In this document: positions 25,264 through 37,958 of the stretch, piece after piece
Position numbering within the stretch: position 1 is the first letter of the stretch
Layout of the letters: each line of letters begins with the position of its first letter
Source of the DNA: Ascidia mentula
Lineage: Eukaryota > Chordata > Ascidiacea > Phlebobranchia > Ascidiidae
Length of the DNA stretch: 64,000 nt
Assembly: GCA_947561715.1 (NCBI GenBank)
Contig: OX387199.1
Coordinates: forward strand, 12,281,001 to 12,345,000
Reading direction: 5' to 3'
Position numbers and translations under genes: made by a program
Notes under the pieces: generated by a model
The model's input: the letters and a program-made list of their open reading frames with translations, nothing else
Databases searched by the model: none
Told to the model about the DNA's origin: nothing

Positions 25264-27430
25264 ACTGAGTTTGCAGTTGCACAACGTATGTAACTGTGCG
25301 CTTTCAGCACTTGTCCATTTTGCAGTATATGACTTTTCGATAAAAAATATTTTTTTTCAGTACAAGCTTTATTATACAGTGGAAAACGCTGATACTCCAG
25401 TACTGAGTTTGCGGTTGCACAACGTATGTAACTATGCGCTTTCAGCACTTGTCCATTTTGCAGTATATGACTTTTCGATAAAAAATATTTTTTTTCAGTA
25501 CAAGCTTTATTATACAGTGGAAAACGCTGATACCCCAGTACTGAGTTTGCGGTTGCACAACGTATGTAACCATGCGATTTCAGCACTTGTCCATTTTGCA
25601 GTATACGACTATTCGGTAAAAAATATTTTTTTTCAGTACAAGCTTTGTTATACAGTGGAAAACGCTGATACTCCAGTTTTGCGTTTGCGGTTGCACAACG
25701 TATGTAACTATGCGCTTTCAGCACTTGTCCATTTTGCAGTATATGACTTTTCGATAAAAAATATTTTTTTTCAGTACAAGCTTTATTATACAGTGGAAAA
25801 CGCTGATACTCCAGTACTGAGTTTGCGGTTGCACAACGTATGTAACTATGCGATTTCAGCACTTGTCCATTTTGCAGTATACGACTTTTCGGTAAAAAAT
25901 ATTTTATTTCAGTACAAGCTTTATTATACAGTGGAAAACGCTGGTACTCCAGCATTGCTTTTGCGGTTGCACAACGTATGTAACTATGCGATTTCAGCAC
26001 TTGTCCATTTTGCAGTATATGACTTTTCGACAAAAAATAGTTTTTTTTCTGTACAAGCTTTATTATACAGTGGAAAAGGCTGATACTCCAGTATTGCGTT
26101 TGCGGTTGCACAATGTATGTAACTATGCGATTTCAGCACTTGTCCATTTTGCAGTATATGACTTTTCGATAAAAAATGTTTTTTTTCAGTACAAGCTTTA
26201 TTATACAGTGGAAAACGCTGATACTCCAGTACTGAGTTTGCGGTTGCACAACGTATGTAACCATGCGATTTCAGCACTTGTCCATTTTGCAGTATACGAC
26301 TATTCGGTAAAAAATATTTTTTTTCAGTACAAGCTTTATTATACAGTGGAAAACGCTGATACTCCAGTTTTGCGTTTGCGGTTGCACAACGTATGTAACT
26401 ATGCGCTTTCAGCACTTGTCCATTTTGCAGTATATGACTTTTCGATAAAAAATATTTTTTTTCAGTACAAGCTTTATTATACAGTGGAAAACGCTGATAC
26501 TCCAGTACTGAGTTTGCGGTTGCACAACGTATGTAACCATGCGATTTCAGCACTTGTCCATTTTTCAGTATATGACTTTTCGATAAAAAATATTTTTTTT
26601 CAGTACAAGCTTTATTATACAGTGGAAAACGCTGATACTCCAGTAATGAGTTTGCGGTTGCACAACGTATGTAACTATCCGATTTCAGCACTTGTCCATC
26701 TTGCAGTATATGACTTTTCGATAAAAAATATTTTTTTTCATTACAAGCTTTATTATACAGTGGAAAACGCTGGTACTCCAGTATTGCTTTTGCGGTTGCA
26801 CAACGTATTTAACTATGCGATTTCAGCACTTGTCCATTTTGCAGTATATGACTTTTCGATAAAAAATATTTTTTTTCAGTACAAGCTTTATTATACAGTG
26901 GAAAACGCTGATACTCCAGTATTGCGTTTGCGGTTGCACAACGTATGTAACTATGCGATTTCAGCACTTGTCCATTTTGCAGTATATGACTTTTCGATAA
27001 AAAATATTTTTTTTCAGTACAAGCTTTATTATACAGTGGAAAACGCTGATACTCCAGTTTTGCGTTTGCGGTTGCACAACGTATGTAACTATGCGCTTTC
27101 AGCACTTGTCCATTTTGCAGTATATGACTTTTCGATAAAAAATATTTTTTTTCAGTACAAGCTTTATTATACAGTGGAAAACGCTGATACTCCAGTACTG
27201 AGTTTGCGGTTGCACAACGTATGTAACCATGCGATTTCAGCACTTGTCCATTTTTCAGTATATGACTTTTCGATAAAAAATATTTTTTTTCAGTACAAGC
27301 TTTATTATACAGTGGAAAACGCTGATACTCCAGTAATGAGTTTGCGGTTGCACAACGTATGTAACTATCCGATTTCAGCACTTGTCCATCTTGCAGTATA
27401 TGACTTTTCGATAAAAAATATTTTTTTTCA
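25264..27430. repeat. 2347-bp period, copy 1 (pairs with 27611-29777)
   Basis: Aligned to 27611-29777 at offset 2347 = 17 x 138 + 1, the extra base being the 139-bp marker monomer at 25954. Both begin with an S monomer reading TTTGCAGTTGC and run through the same class order to the M-class monomer, whose right half differs (CAGTAC here, CATTAC in the partner). The interval between the copies is one extra monomer, so this is a tandem 17-mer with a changed junction. Confidence 0.85.
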
Positions 27431-27610
27431 GTACAAGCTTTATTATACAGTGGAAAACGCTGATACTCCAGTACTGAGTTTGCGGTTGCACAACGTATGT
27501 AACTATGCGCTTTCAGCACTTGTCCATTTTGCAGTATATGACTTTTCGATAAAAAATATTTTTTTTCAGTACAAGCTTTATTATACAGTGGAAAACGCTG
27601 ATACCCCAGT

Positions 27611-29777
27611 ACTGAGTTTGCAGTTGCACAACGTATGTAACTGTGCGCTTTCAGCACTTGTCCATTTTGCAGTATATGACTTTTCGATAAAAAATATTTT
27701 TTTTCAGTACAAGCTTTATTATACAGTGGAAAACGCTGATACTCCAGTACTGAGTTTGCGGTTGCACAACGTATGTAACTATGCGCTTTCAGCACTTGTC
27801 CATTTTGCAGTATATGACTTTTCGATAAAAAATATTTTTTTTCAGTACAAGCTTTATTATACAGTGGAAAACGCTGATACCCCAGTACTGAGTTTGCGGT
27901 TGCACAACGTATGTAACCATGCGATTTCAGCACTTGTCCATTTTGCAGTATACGACTATTCGGTAAAAAATATTTTTTTTCAGTACAAGCTTTGTTATAC
28001 AGTGGAAAACGCTGATACTCCAGTTTTGCGTTTGCGGTTGCACAACGTATGTAACTATGCGCTTTCAGCACTTGTCCATTTTGCAGTATATGACTTTTCG
28101 ATAAAAAATATTTTTTTTCAGTACAAGCTTTATTATACAGTGGAAAACGCTGATACTCCAGTACTGAGTTTGCGGTTGCACAACGTATGTAACTATGCGA
28201 TTTCAGCACTTGTCCATTTTGCAGTATACGACTTTTCGGTAAAAAATATTTTATTTCAGTACAAGCTTTATTATACAGTGGAAAACGCTGGTACTCCAGC
28301 ATTGCTTTTGCGGTTGCACAACGTATGTAACTATGCGATTTCAGCACTTGTCCATTTTGCAGTATATGACTTTTCGACAAAAAATAGTTTTTTTTCTGTA
28401 CAAGCTTTATTATACAGTGGAAAAGGCTGATACTCCAGTATTGCGTTTGCGGTTGCACAATGTATGTAACTATGCGATTTCAGCACTTGTCCATTTTGCA
28501 GTATATGACTTTTCGATAAAAAATGTTTTTTTTCAGTACAAGCTTTATTATACAGTGGAAAACGCTGATACTCCAGTACTGAGTTTGCGGTTGCACAACG
28601 TATGTAACCATGCGATTTCAGCACTTGTCCATTTTGCAGTATACGACTATTCGGTAAAAAATATTTTTTTTCAGTACAAGCTTTATTATACAGTGGAAAA
28701 CGCTGATACTCCAGTTTTGCGTTTGCGGTTGCACAACGTATGTAACTATGCGCTTTCAGCACTTGTCCATTTTGCAGTATATGACTTTTCGATAAAAAAT
28801 ATTTTTTTTCAGTACAAGCTTTATTATACAGTGGAAAACGCTGATACTCCAGTACTGAGTTTGCGGTTGCACAACGTATGTAACCATGCGATTTCAGCAC
28901 TTGTCCATTTTTCAGTATATGACTTTTCGATAAAAAATATTTTTTTTCAGTACAAGCTTTATTATACAGTGGAAAACGCTGATACTCCAGTAATGAGTTT
29001 GCGGTTGCACAACGTATGTAACTATCCGATTTCAGCACTTGTCCATCTTGCAGTATATGACTTTTCGATAAAAAATATTTTTTTTCATTACAAGCTTTAT
29101 TATACAGTGGAAAACGCTGGTACTCCAGTATTGCTTTTGCGGTTGCACAACGTATTTAACTATGCGATTTCAGCACTTGTCCATTTTGCAGTATATGACT
29201 TTTCGATAAAAAATATTTTTTTTCAGTACAAGCTTTATTATACAGTGGAAAACGCTGATACTCCAGTATTGCGTTTGCGGTTGCACAACGTATGTAACTA
29301 TGCGATTTCAGCACTTGTCCATTTTGCAGTATATGACTTTTCGATAAAAAATATTTTTTTTCAGTACAAGCTTTATTATACAGTGGAAAACGCTGATACT
29401 CCAGTTTTGCGTTTGCGGTTGCACAACGTATGTAACTATGCGCTTTCAGCACTTGTCCATTTTGCAGTATATGACTTTTCGATAAAAAATATTTTTTTTC
29501 AGTACAAGCTTTATTATACAGTGGAAAACGCTGATACTCCAGTACTGAGTTTGCGGTTGCACAACGTATGTAACCATGCGATTTCAGCACTTGTCCATTT
29601 TTCAGTATATGACTTTTCGATAAAAAATATTTTTTTTCAGTACAAGCTTTATTATACAGTGGAAAACGCTGATACTCCAGTAATGAGTTTGCGGTTGCAC
29701 AACGTATGTAACTATCCGATTTCAGCACTTGTCCATCTTGCAGTATATGACTTTTCGATAAAAAATATTTTTTTTCA
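27611..29777. repeat. 2347-bp period, copy 2 (pairs with 25264-27430)
   Basis: Second copy of the 17-monomer unit, overlapping the 43-monomer block that starts at 27473. As that block also matches the window start, the unit occurs a third time from base 139. The three copies show that the 43-monomer block was itself assembled from older 17- and 19-monomer units before being copied. Confidence 0.85.
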
Positions 29778-30233
29778 TTACAAGCTTTATTATACGGTGG
29801 AAAACGCTGGTACTCCAGTATTGCTTTTGCGGTTGCACAACGTATTTAACTATGCGATTTCAGCACTTGTCCATTTTGCAGTATATGACTTTTCGATAAA
29901 AAATATTTTTTTTCAGTACAAGCTTTATTATACAGTGGAAAACGCTGATACTCCAGTATTGCGTTTGCGGTTGCACAACGTATGTAACTATGCGATTTCA
30001 GCACTTGTCCATTTTGCAGTATATGACTTTTCGATAAAAAATATTTTTTTTCAGTACAAGCTTTATTATACAGTGGAAAACGCTGATACTCCAGTATTGC
30101 ATTTGCGGTTGCACAACGTATGTAACTATGCGCTTTCAGCACTTGTCCATTTTGCAGTATATGACTTTTCGATAAAAAATATTTTTTTTCAGTACAAGCT
30201 TTATTATACAGTGGACAACGCTGATACTCCAGT
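28854..30233. repeat. 690-bp pentamer higher-order repeat, second locus
   Basis: Counterpart of 1382-2761 inside the 43-monomer block (units 28854-29543 and 29544-30233). Class order matches the first locus, including the ATTGCA start in the final monomer and ACGGTGG near 29794. It lacks the CATATTTCAG change seen near 1437, so that change arose after the block was copied, or was converted away here. Confidence 0.85.
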
Positions 30234-33200
30234 ATTGCGTTTGCGGTTGCACAACGTATCTAACTATGCGCTTTCAGCACTTGTCCATTTTGCAGTATAT
30301 GACTTTTCGATAAAAAATATTTTTTTTCAGTACAAGCTTTATTATACAGTGGAAAACGCTGATACTCCAGTACTGAGTTTGCGGTTGCACAACGTATGTA
30401 ACTATGCGCTTTCAGCACTTGTCCATTTTGCAGTATATGACTTTTCGATAAAAAATATTTTTTTTCAGTACAAGCTTTATTATACAGTGGAAAACGCTGA
30501 TACCCCAGTACTGAGTTTGCGGTTGCACAACGTATGTAACCATGCGATTTCAGCACTTGTCCATTTTGCAGTATACGACTATTCGGTAAAAAATATTTTT
30601 TTTCAGTACAAGCTTTGTTATACAGTGGAAAACGCTGATACTCCAGTTTTGCGTTTGCGGTTGCACAACGTATGTAACTATGCGCTTTCAGCACTTGTCC
30701 ATTTTGCAGTATATGACTTTTCGATAAAAAATATTTTTTTTCAGTATAAGCTTTATTATACAGTGGAAAACGCTGATTCTCCAGTACTGAGTTTGCGGTT
30801 GCACAACGTATGTAACTATGCGATTTCAGCACTTGTCCATTTTGCAGTATACGACTTTTCGGTAAAAAATATTTTATTTCAGTACAAGCTTTATTATACA
30901 GTGGAAAACGCTGGTACTCCAGCATTGCTTTTGCGGTTGCACAACGTATGTAACTATGCGATTTCAGCACTTGTCCATTTTGCAGTATATGACTTTTCGA
31001 CAAAAAATAGTTTTTTTTCTGTACAAGCTTTATTATACAGTGGAAAAGGCTGATACTCCAGTATTGCGTTTGCGGTTGCACAATGTATGTAACTATGCGA
31101 TTTCAGCACTTGTCCATTTTGCAGTATATGACTTTTCGATAAAAAATGTTTTTTTTCAGTACAAGCTTTATTATACAGTGGAAAACGCTGATACTCCAGT
31201 ACTGAGTTTGCGGTTGCACAACGTATGTAACTATGCGATTTCAGCACTTGTCCATCTTGCAGTATATGACTTTTCGATAAAAAATATTTTTTTTCATTAC
31301 AAGCTTTATTATACAGTGGAAAACGCTGGTACTCCAGTATTTCTTTTGCGGTTGCACAACGTATGTAACTATGCGATTTCAGCACTTGTCCATTTTGCAG
31401 TATATGACTTTTCGATAAAAAATATTTTTTTTCAGTACAAGCTTTATTATACAGTGGAAAACGCTGATACTCCAGTATTGCGTTTGCGGTTGCACAACGT
31501 ATGTAACTATGCGATTTCAGCACTTGTCCATTTTGCAGTATATGACTTTTCGATAAAAAATATTTTTTTTCAGTACAAGCTTTATTATACAGTGGAAAAC
31601 GCTGATACTCCAGTATTGCGTTTGCGGTTGCACAACGTATGTAACTATGCGCTTTCAGCACTTGTCCATTTTGCAGTATATGACTTTTCGATAAAAAATA
31701 TTTTTTTTCAGTACAAGCTTTATTATACAGTGGAAAACGCTGATACTCCAGTATTGCGTTTGCGGTTGCACAACGTATGTAACTATGCGCTTTCAGCACT
31801 TGTCCATTTTGCAGTATATGACTTTTCGATAAAAAATATTTTTTTTCAGTACAAGCTTTATTATACAGTGGAAAACGCTGATACTCCAGTACTGAGTTTG
31901 CGGTTGCACAACGTATGTAAGCATGTGATTTCAGCACTTGTCCATTTTGCAGTATATGACTTTTCGATAAAAAATATTTTTTTTCAGTACAAGCTTTATT
32001 ATACATTGGCAAACGCTGATACTCCAGTACTGAGTTTGCGGTTGCACAACGTATGTAACCATGCGATTTCAGCACTTGTCCATTTTGCAGTATACGACTT
32101 TTCGGTAAAAAATATTTTTTTTCAGTACAAGCTTTATTATACAGTGGAAAACGCTGATACTCCAGTACTGAGTTTGCGGTTGCACAACGTATGTAACTGT
32201 GCGCTTTCAGCACTTGTCCATTTTGCAGTATATGACTTTTCGATAAAAAATATTTTTTTTCAGTACAAGCTTTATTATACAGTGGAAAACGCTGATACTC
32301 CAGTTTTGCGTTTCCGGTTGCACAACGTATGTAACTATGCGCTTTCAGCACTTGTCCATTTTGCAGTATATGACTTTTCGAAAAAAATTTTTTTTTTTTT
32401 GTACAAGCTTTATTATACCGTGGAAAACGCTGATACTCCAGTACTGAGTTTGCGGTTGCACAACGTATGTAACTATGCGCTTTCAGCACTTGTCCATTTT
32501 GCAGTATATGACTTTTCGATAAAAAATATTTTTTTTCAGTACAAGCTTTATTATACAGTGGAAAACGCTGATACCCCAGTACTGAGTTTGCGGTTGCACA
32601 ACGTATGTAACCATGCGATTTCAGCACTTGTCCATTTTGCAGTACACGACTATTCGGTAAAAAATATTTTTTTTCAGTACAAGCTTTGTTATACAGTGGA
32701 AAACGCTGATACTCCAGTTTTGCGTTTGCGGTTGCACAACGTATGTAACTATGCGCTTTCAGCACTTGTCCATTTTGCAGTATATGACTTTTCGATAAAA
32801 AATATTTTTTTTCAGTACAAGCTTTATTATACAGTGGAAAACGCTGATACTCCAGTACTGAGTTTGCGGTTGCACAACGTATGTAACCATGCGATTTCAG
32901 CACTTGTCCATTTTTCAGTATATGACTTTTCGATAAAAAATATTTTTTTTCAGTACAAGCTTTATTATACAGTGGAAAACGCTGATACTCCAGTAATGAG
33001 TTTGCGGTTGCACAACGTATGTAACTATGCGATTTCAGCACTTGTCCATCTTGCAGTATATGACTTTTCGATAAAAAATATTTTTTTTTATTACAAGCTT
33101 TATTATACAGTGGAAAACGCTGGTACTCCAGTATTGCTTTTGCGGTTGCACAACGTATTTAACTATTCGATTTCAGCACTTGTCCATTTTGCAGTATATG

Positions 33201-35198
33201 ACTTTTCGATAAAAAATATTTTTTTTCAGTACAAGCTTTATTATACAGTGGAAAACGCTGATACTCCAGTATTGCCTTTGCGGTTGCACAACGTATGTAA
33301 CTATGCGATTTCAGCACTTGTCCATTTTGCAGTATATGACTTTTCGATAAAAAATATTTTTTTTCAGTACAAGCTTTATTATACAGTGGAAAACGCTGAT
33401 ACTCCAGTAATGAGTTTGCGGTTGCACAACGTATGTAACTATCCGATTTCAGCACTTGTCCATCTTGCAGTATATGACTTTTCGATAAAAAATATTTTTT
33501 TTCATTACAAGCTTTATTATACAGTGGAAAACGCTGGTACTCCAGTATTGCTTTTGCGGTTGCACAACGTATTTAACTATGCGATTTCAGCACTTGTCCA
33601 TTTTGCAGTATATGACTTTTCGATAAAAAATATTTTTTTTCAGTACAAGCTTTATTATACAGTGGAAAACGCTGATACTCCAGTATTGCGTTTGCGGTTG
33701 CACAACGTATGTAACTATGCGATTTCAGCACTTGTCCATTTTGCAGTATATGACTTTTCGATAAAAAATATTTTTTTTCAGTACAAGCTTTATTATACAG
33801 TGGAAAACGCTGATACTCCAGTATTGCGTTTGCGGTTGCACAACGTATGTAACTATGCGCTTTCAGCACTTGTCCATTTTGCAGTATATGACTTTTCGAT
33901 AAAAAATATTTTTTTTCAGTACAAGCTTTAATACATTGGAAAACGCTGATACTCCAGTTTTGCGTTTGCGGTTGCACAACGTATGTAACTATGCGCTTTC
34001 AGCACTTGTCCATTTTGCAGTATATGACTTTTCGATAAAAATTTTTTTTTTCAGTACAAGCTTTATTATACAGTGGAAAACGCTGATACTCCAGTACTGA
34101 GTTTGCGGTTGCACAACGTATGTAACCATGCGATTTCAGCACTTGTCCATTTTGCAGTATATGACTTTTCGATAAAAAATATTTTTTTTCAGTACAAGCT
34201 TTATTATACAGTGGAAAACGCTGATACTCCAGTATTGCCTTTGCGGTTGCACAACGTATGTAACTATGCGATTTCAGCACTTGTCCATTTTGCAGTATAT
34301 GACTTTTCGATAAAAAATATTTTTTTTCAGTACAAGCTTTATTATACAGTGGAAAACGCTGATACTCCAGTATTGCGTTTGCGGTTGCACAACGTATGTA
34401 ACTATGCGCTTTCAGCACTTGTCCATTTTGCAGTATATGACTTTTCGATAAAAAATATTTTTTTTCAGTACAAGCTTTATTATACAGTGGACAACGCTGA
34501 TACTCCAGTATTGCGTTTGCGGTTGCACAACGTATGTAACTATGCGCTTTCAGCACTTGTCCATTTTGCAGTATATGACTTTTCGATAAAAAATATTTTT
34601 TTTCAGTACAAGCTTTATCATACAGTGGAAAACGCTGATACTCCAGTACTGAGTTTGCGGTTGCACAACGTATGTAACTATGCGCTTTCAGCACTTGTCC
34701 ATTTTGCAGTATATGAATTTTCGATAAAAAATATTTTTTTTCAGTACAAGCTTTATTATGCAGTGGAAAACGCTGATACTCCAGTACTGAGTTTGCGGTT
34801 GCACAACGTATGTAACTATGCGATTTCAGCACTTGTCCATTTTGCAGTATACGACTTTTCGATAAAAAACATTTTTTTTCAGTACAAGCTTTATTATACA
34901 TTGGAAAACGCTGATACTCCAGTTTTGCGTTTGCGGTTGCACAACGTATGTAACTATGCGCTTTCAGCACTTGTCCATTTTGCAGTATATGACTTTTCGA
35001 TAAAAATTTTTTTTTTCAGTACAAGCTTTATTATACAGTGGAAAACGCTGATACTCCAGTACTGAGTTTGCGGTTGCACAACGTATGTAACCATGCGATT
35101 TCAGCACTTGTCCATTTTGCAGTATATGACTTTTCGATAAAAAATATTTTTTTTCAGTACAAGCTTTATTATACAGTGGAAAACGCTGATACTCCAGT

Positions 35199-36026
35199 AC
35201 TGAGTTTGCGGTTGCACAACGTATGTAACCATGCGATTTCAGCACTTGTCCATTTTGCAGTATACGACTATTCGGTAAAAAATATTTTTTTTCAGTACAA
35301 GCTTTATTATACAGTGGAAAACGCTGATACTCCAGTTTTGCGTTTGCGGTTGCACAACGTATGTAACTATGCGCTTTCAGCACTTGTCCATTTTGCAGTA
35401 TATGACTTTTCGATAAAAAATATTTTTTTTCAGTACAAGCTTTATTATACAGTGGAAAACGCTGATACTCCAGTACTGAGTTTGCGGTTGCACAACGTAT
35501 GTAACCATGCGATTTCAGCACTTGTCCATTTTGCAGTATACGACTTTTCGGTAAAAAATATTTTTTTTCAGTACAAGCTTTATTATACAGTGGAAAACGC
35601 TGATACTCCAGTACTGAGTTTGCGGTTGCACAACGTATGTAACCATGCGATTTCAGCACTTGTCCATTTTGCAGTATACGACTATTCGGTAAAAAATATT
35701 TTTTTTCAGTACAAGCTTTATTATACAGTGGAAAACGCTGATACTCCAGTTTTGCGTTTGCGGTTGCACAACGTATGTAACTATGCGCTTTCAGCACTTG
35801 TCCATTTTGCAGTATATGACTTTTCGATAAAAAATATTTTTTTTCAGTACAAGCTTTATTATACAGTGGAAAACGCTGATACTCCAGTACTGAGTTTGCG
35901 GTTGCACAACGTATGTAACCATGCGATTTCAGCACTTGTCCATTTTGCAGTATACGACTTTTCGGTAAAAAATATTTTTTTTCAGTACAAGCTTTATTAT
36001 ACAGTGGAAAACGCTGATACTCCAGT
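35199..36026. repeat. 414-bp tandem duplication (3 monomers, two copies)
   Basis: Units 35199-35612 and 35613-36026: S with A72/G77, T with C at 38, S with C67/G77. I saw no difference between the copies. The paralogous positions at 48.8-49.2 kb and 60.1-60.5 kb have only one copy of this trimer, so the duplication is specific to this place and recent. Confidence 0.88.
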
Positions 36027-37958
36027 ACTGAGTTTGCGGTTGCACAACGTATGTAACTGTGCGCTTTCAGCACTTGTCCATTTTGCAGTATATGACTTTT
36101 CGATAAAAAATATTTTTTTTCAGTACAAGCTTTATTATACAGTGGAAAACGCTGATACTCCAGTTTTGCGTTTGCGGTTGCACAACGTATGTAACTATGC
36201 GCTTTCAGCACTTGTCCATTTTGCAGTATATGACTTTTCGATAAAAATTTTTTTTTTTCTGTACAAGCTTTATTATACCGTGGAAAACGCTGATACTCCA
36301 GTACTGAGTTTGCGGTTGCACAAAGTATGTAACCATGCGATTTCAGCACTTGTCCATTTTGCAGTATATGACTTTTCGATAAAAAATATTTTTTTTCAGT
36401 ACAAGCTTTATTATACAGTGGAAAACGCTGATACTCCAGTACTGAGTTTGCGGTTGCACAACGTATGTAACCATGCGATTTCAGCACTTGTCCATTTTGC
36501 AGTATACGACTATTCGGTAAAAAATATTTTTTTTCAGTACAAGCTTTGTTATACAGTGGAAAACGCTGATACTCCAGTTTTGCGTTTGCGGTTGCACAAC
36601 GTATGTAACCATGCGATTTCAGCACTTGTCCATCTTGCAGTATATGACTTTTCGATAAAAAATATTTTTTTTCATTACAAGCTTTATTATACAGTGGAAA
36701 ACGCTGGTACTCCAGTATTGCTTTTGCGGTTGCACAACGTATTTAACTATGCGATTTCAGCACTTGTCCATTTTGCAGTATATGACTTTTCGATAAAAAA
36801 TATTTTTTTTCAGTACAAGCTTTATTATACAGTGGAAAACGCTGATACTCCAGTATTGCCTTTGCGGTTGCACAACGTATGTAACTATGCGATTTCAGCA
36901 CTTGTCCATTTTGCAGTATATGACTTTTCGATAAAAAATATTTTTTTTCAGTACAAGCTTTATTATACAGTGGAAAACGCTGATACTCCAGTATTGCGTT
37001 TGCGGTTGCACAACGTATGTAACTATGCGCTTTCAGCACTTGTCCATTTTGCAGTATATGACTTTTCGATAAAAAATATTTTTTTTCAGTACAAGCTTTA
37101 TTATACAGTGGACAACGCTGATACTCCAGTATTGCGTTTGCGGTTGCACAACGTATGTAACTATGCGCTTTCAGCACTTGTCCATTTTGCAGTATATGAC
37201 TTTTCGATAAAAAATATTTTTTTTCAGTACAAGCTTTATTATACAGTGGAAAACGCTGATACTCCAGTACTGAGTTTGCGGTTGCACAACGTATGTAACT
37301 ATGCGCTTTCAGCACTTGTCCATTTTGCAGTATATGAATTTTCGATAAAAAATATTTTTTTTCAGTACAAGCTTTATTATGCAGTGGAAAACGCTGATAC
37401 TCCAGTACTGAGTTTGCGGTTGCACAACGTATGTAACTATGCGATTTCAGCACTTGTCCATTTTGCAGTATACGACTTTTCGATAAAAAAAATTTTTTTT
37501 CAGTACAAGCTTTATTATACATTGGAAAACGCTGATACTCCAGTTTTGCGTTTGCGGTTGCACAACGTATGTAACCATGCGATTTCAGCACTTGTCCATT
37601 TTGCAGTATATGACTTTTCGATAAAAAATATTTTTTTTCAGTACAAGCTTTATTATACAGTGGAAAACGCTGATACTCCAGTACTGAGTTTGCGGTTGCA
37701 CAACGTATGTAACCATGCGATTTCAGCACTTGTCCATTTTGCAGTATACGACTATTCGGTAAAAAATATTTTTTTTCAGTACAAGCTTTATTATACAGTG
37801 GAAAACGCTGATACTCCAGTTTTGCGTTTGCGGTTGCACAACGTATGTAACTATGCGCTTTCAGCACTTGTCCATTTTGCAGTATATGACTTTTCGATAA
37901 AAAATATTTTTTTTCAGTACAAGCTTTATTATACAGTGGAAAACGCTGATACTCCAGT

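Larger units (their letters stand above)
27473..33408. repeat. 43-monomer block, copy 2 (pairs with 1-5936)
   Basis: Second copy, offset 27472. Its left edge follows a hybrid monomer (27335-27472) whose first half is M-class (M start, TATCCG at 32-37, C at 56) and whose second half carries G at 97 as in ordinary units, as if an exchange fell inside it. Its right edge is at 33408, where the next unit is M class and copy 1 continues with S class. The near-identity implies a recent copying event of about 5.9 kb or more over a distance of 27 kb. Confidence 0.93.
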
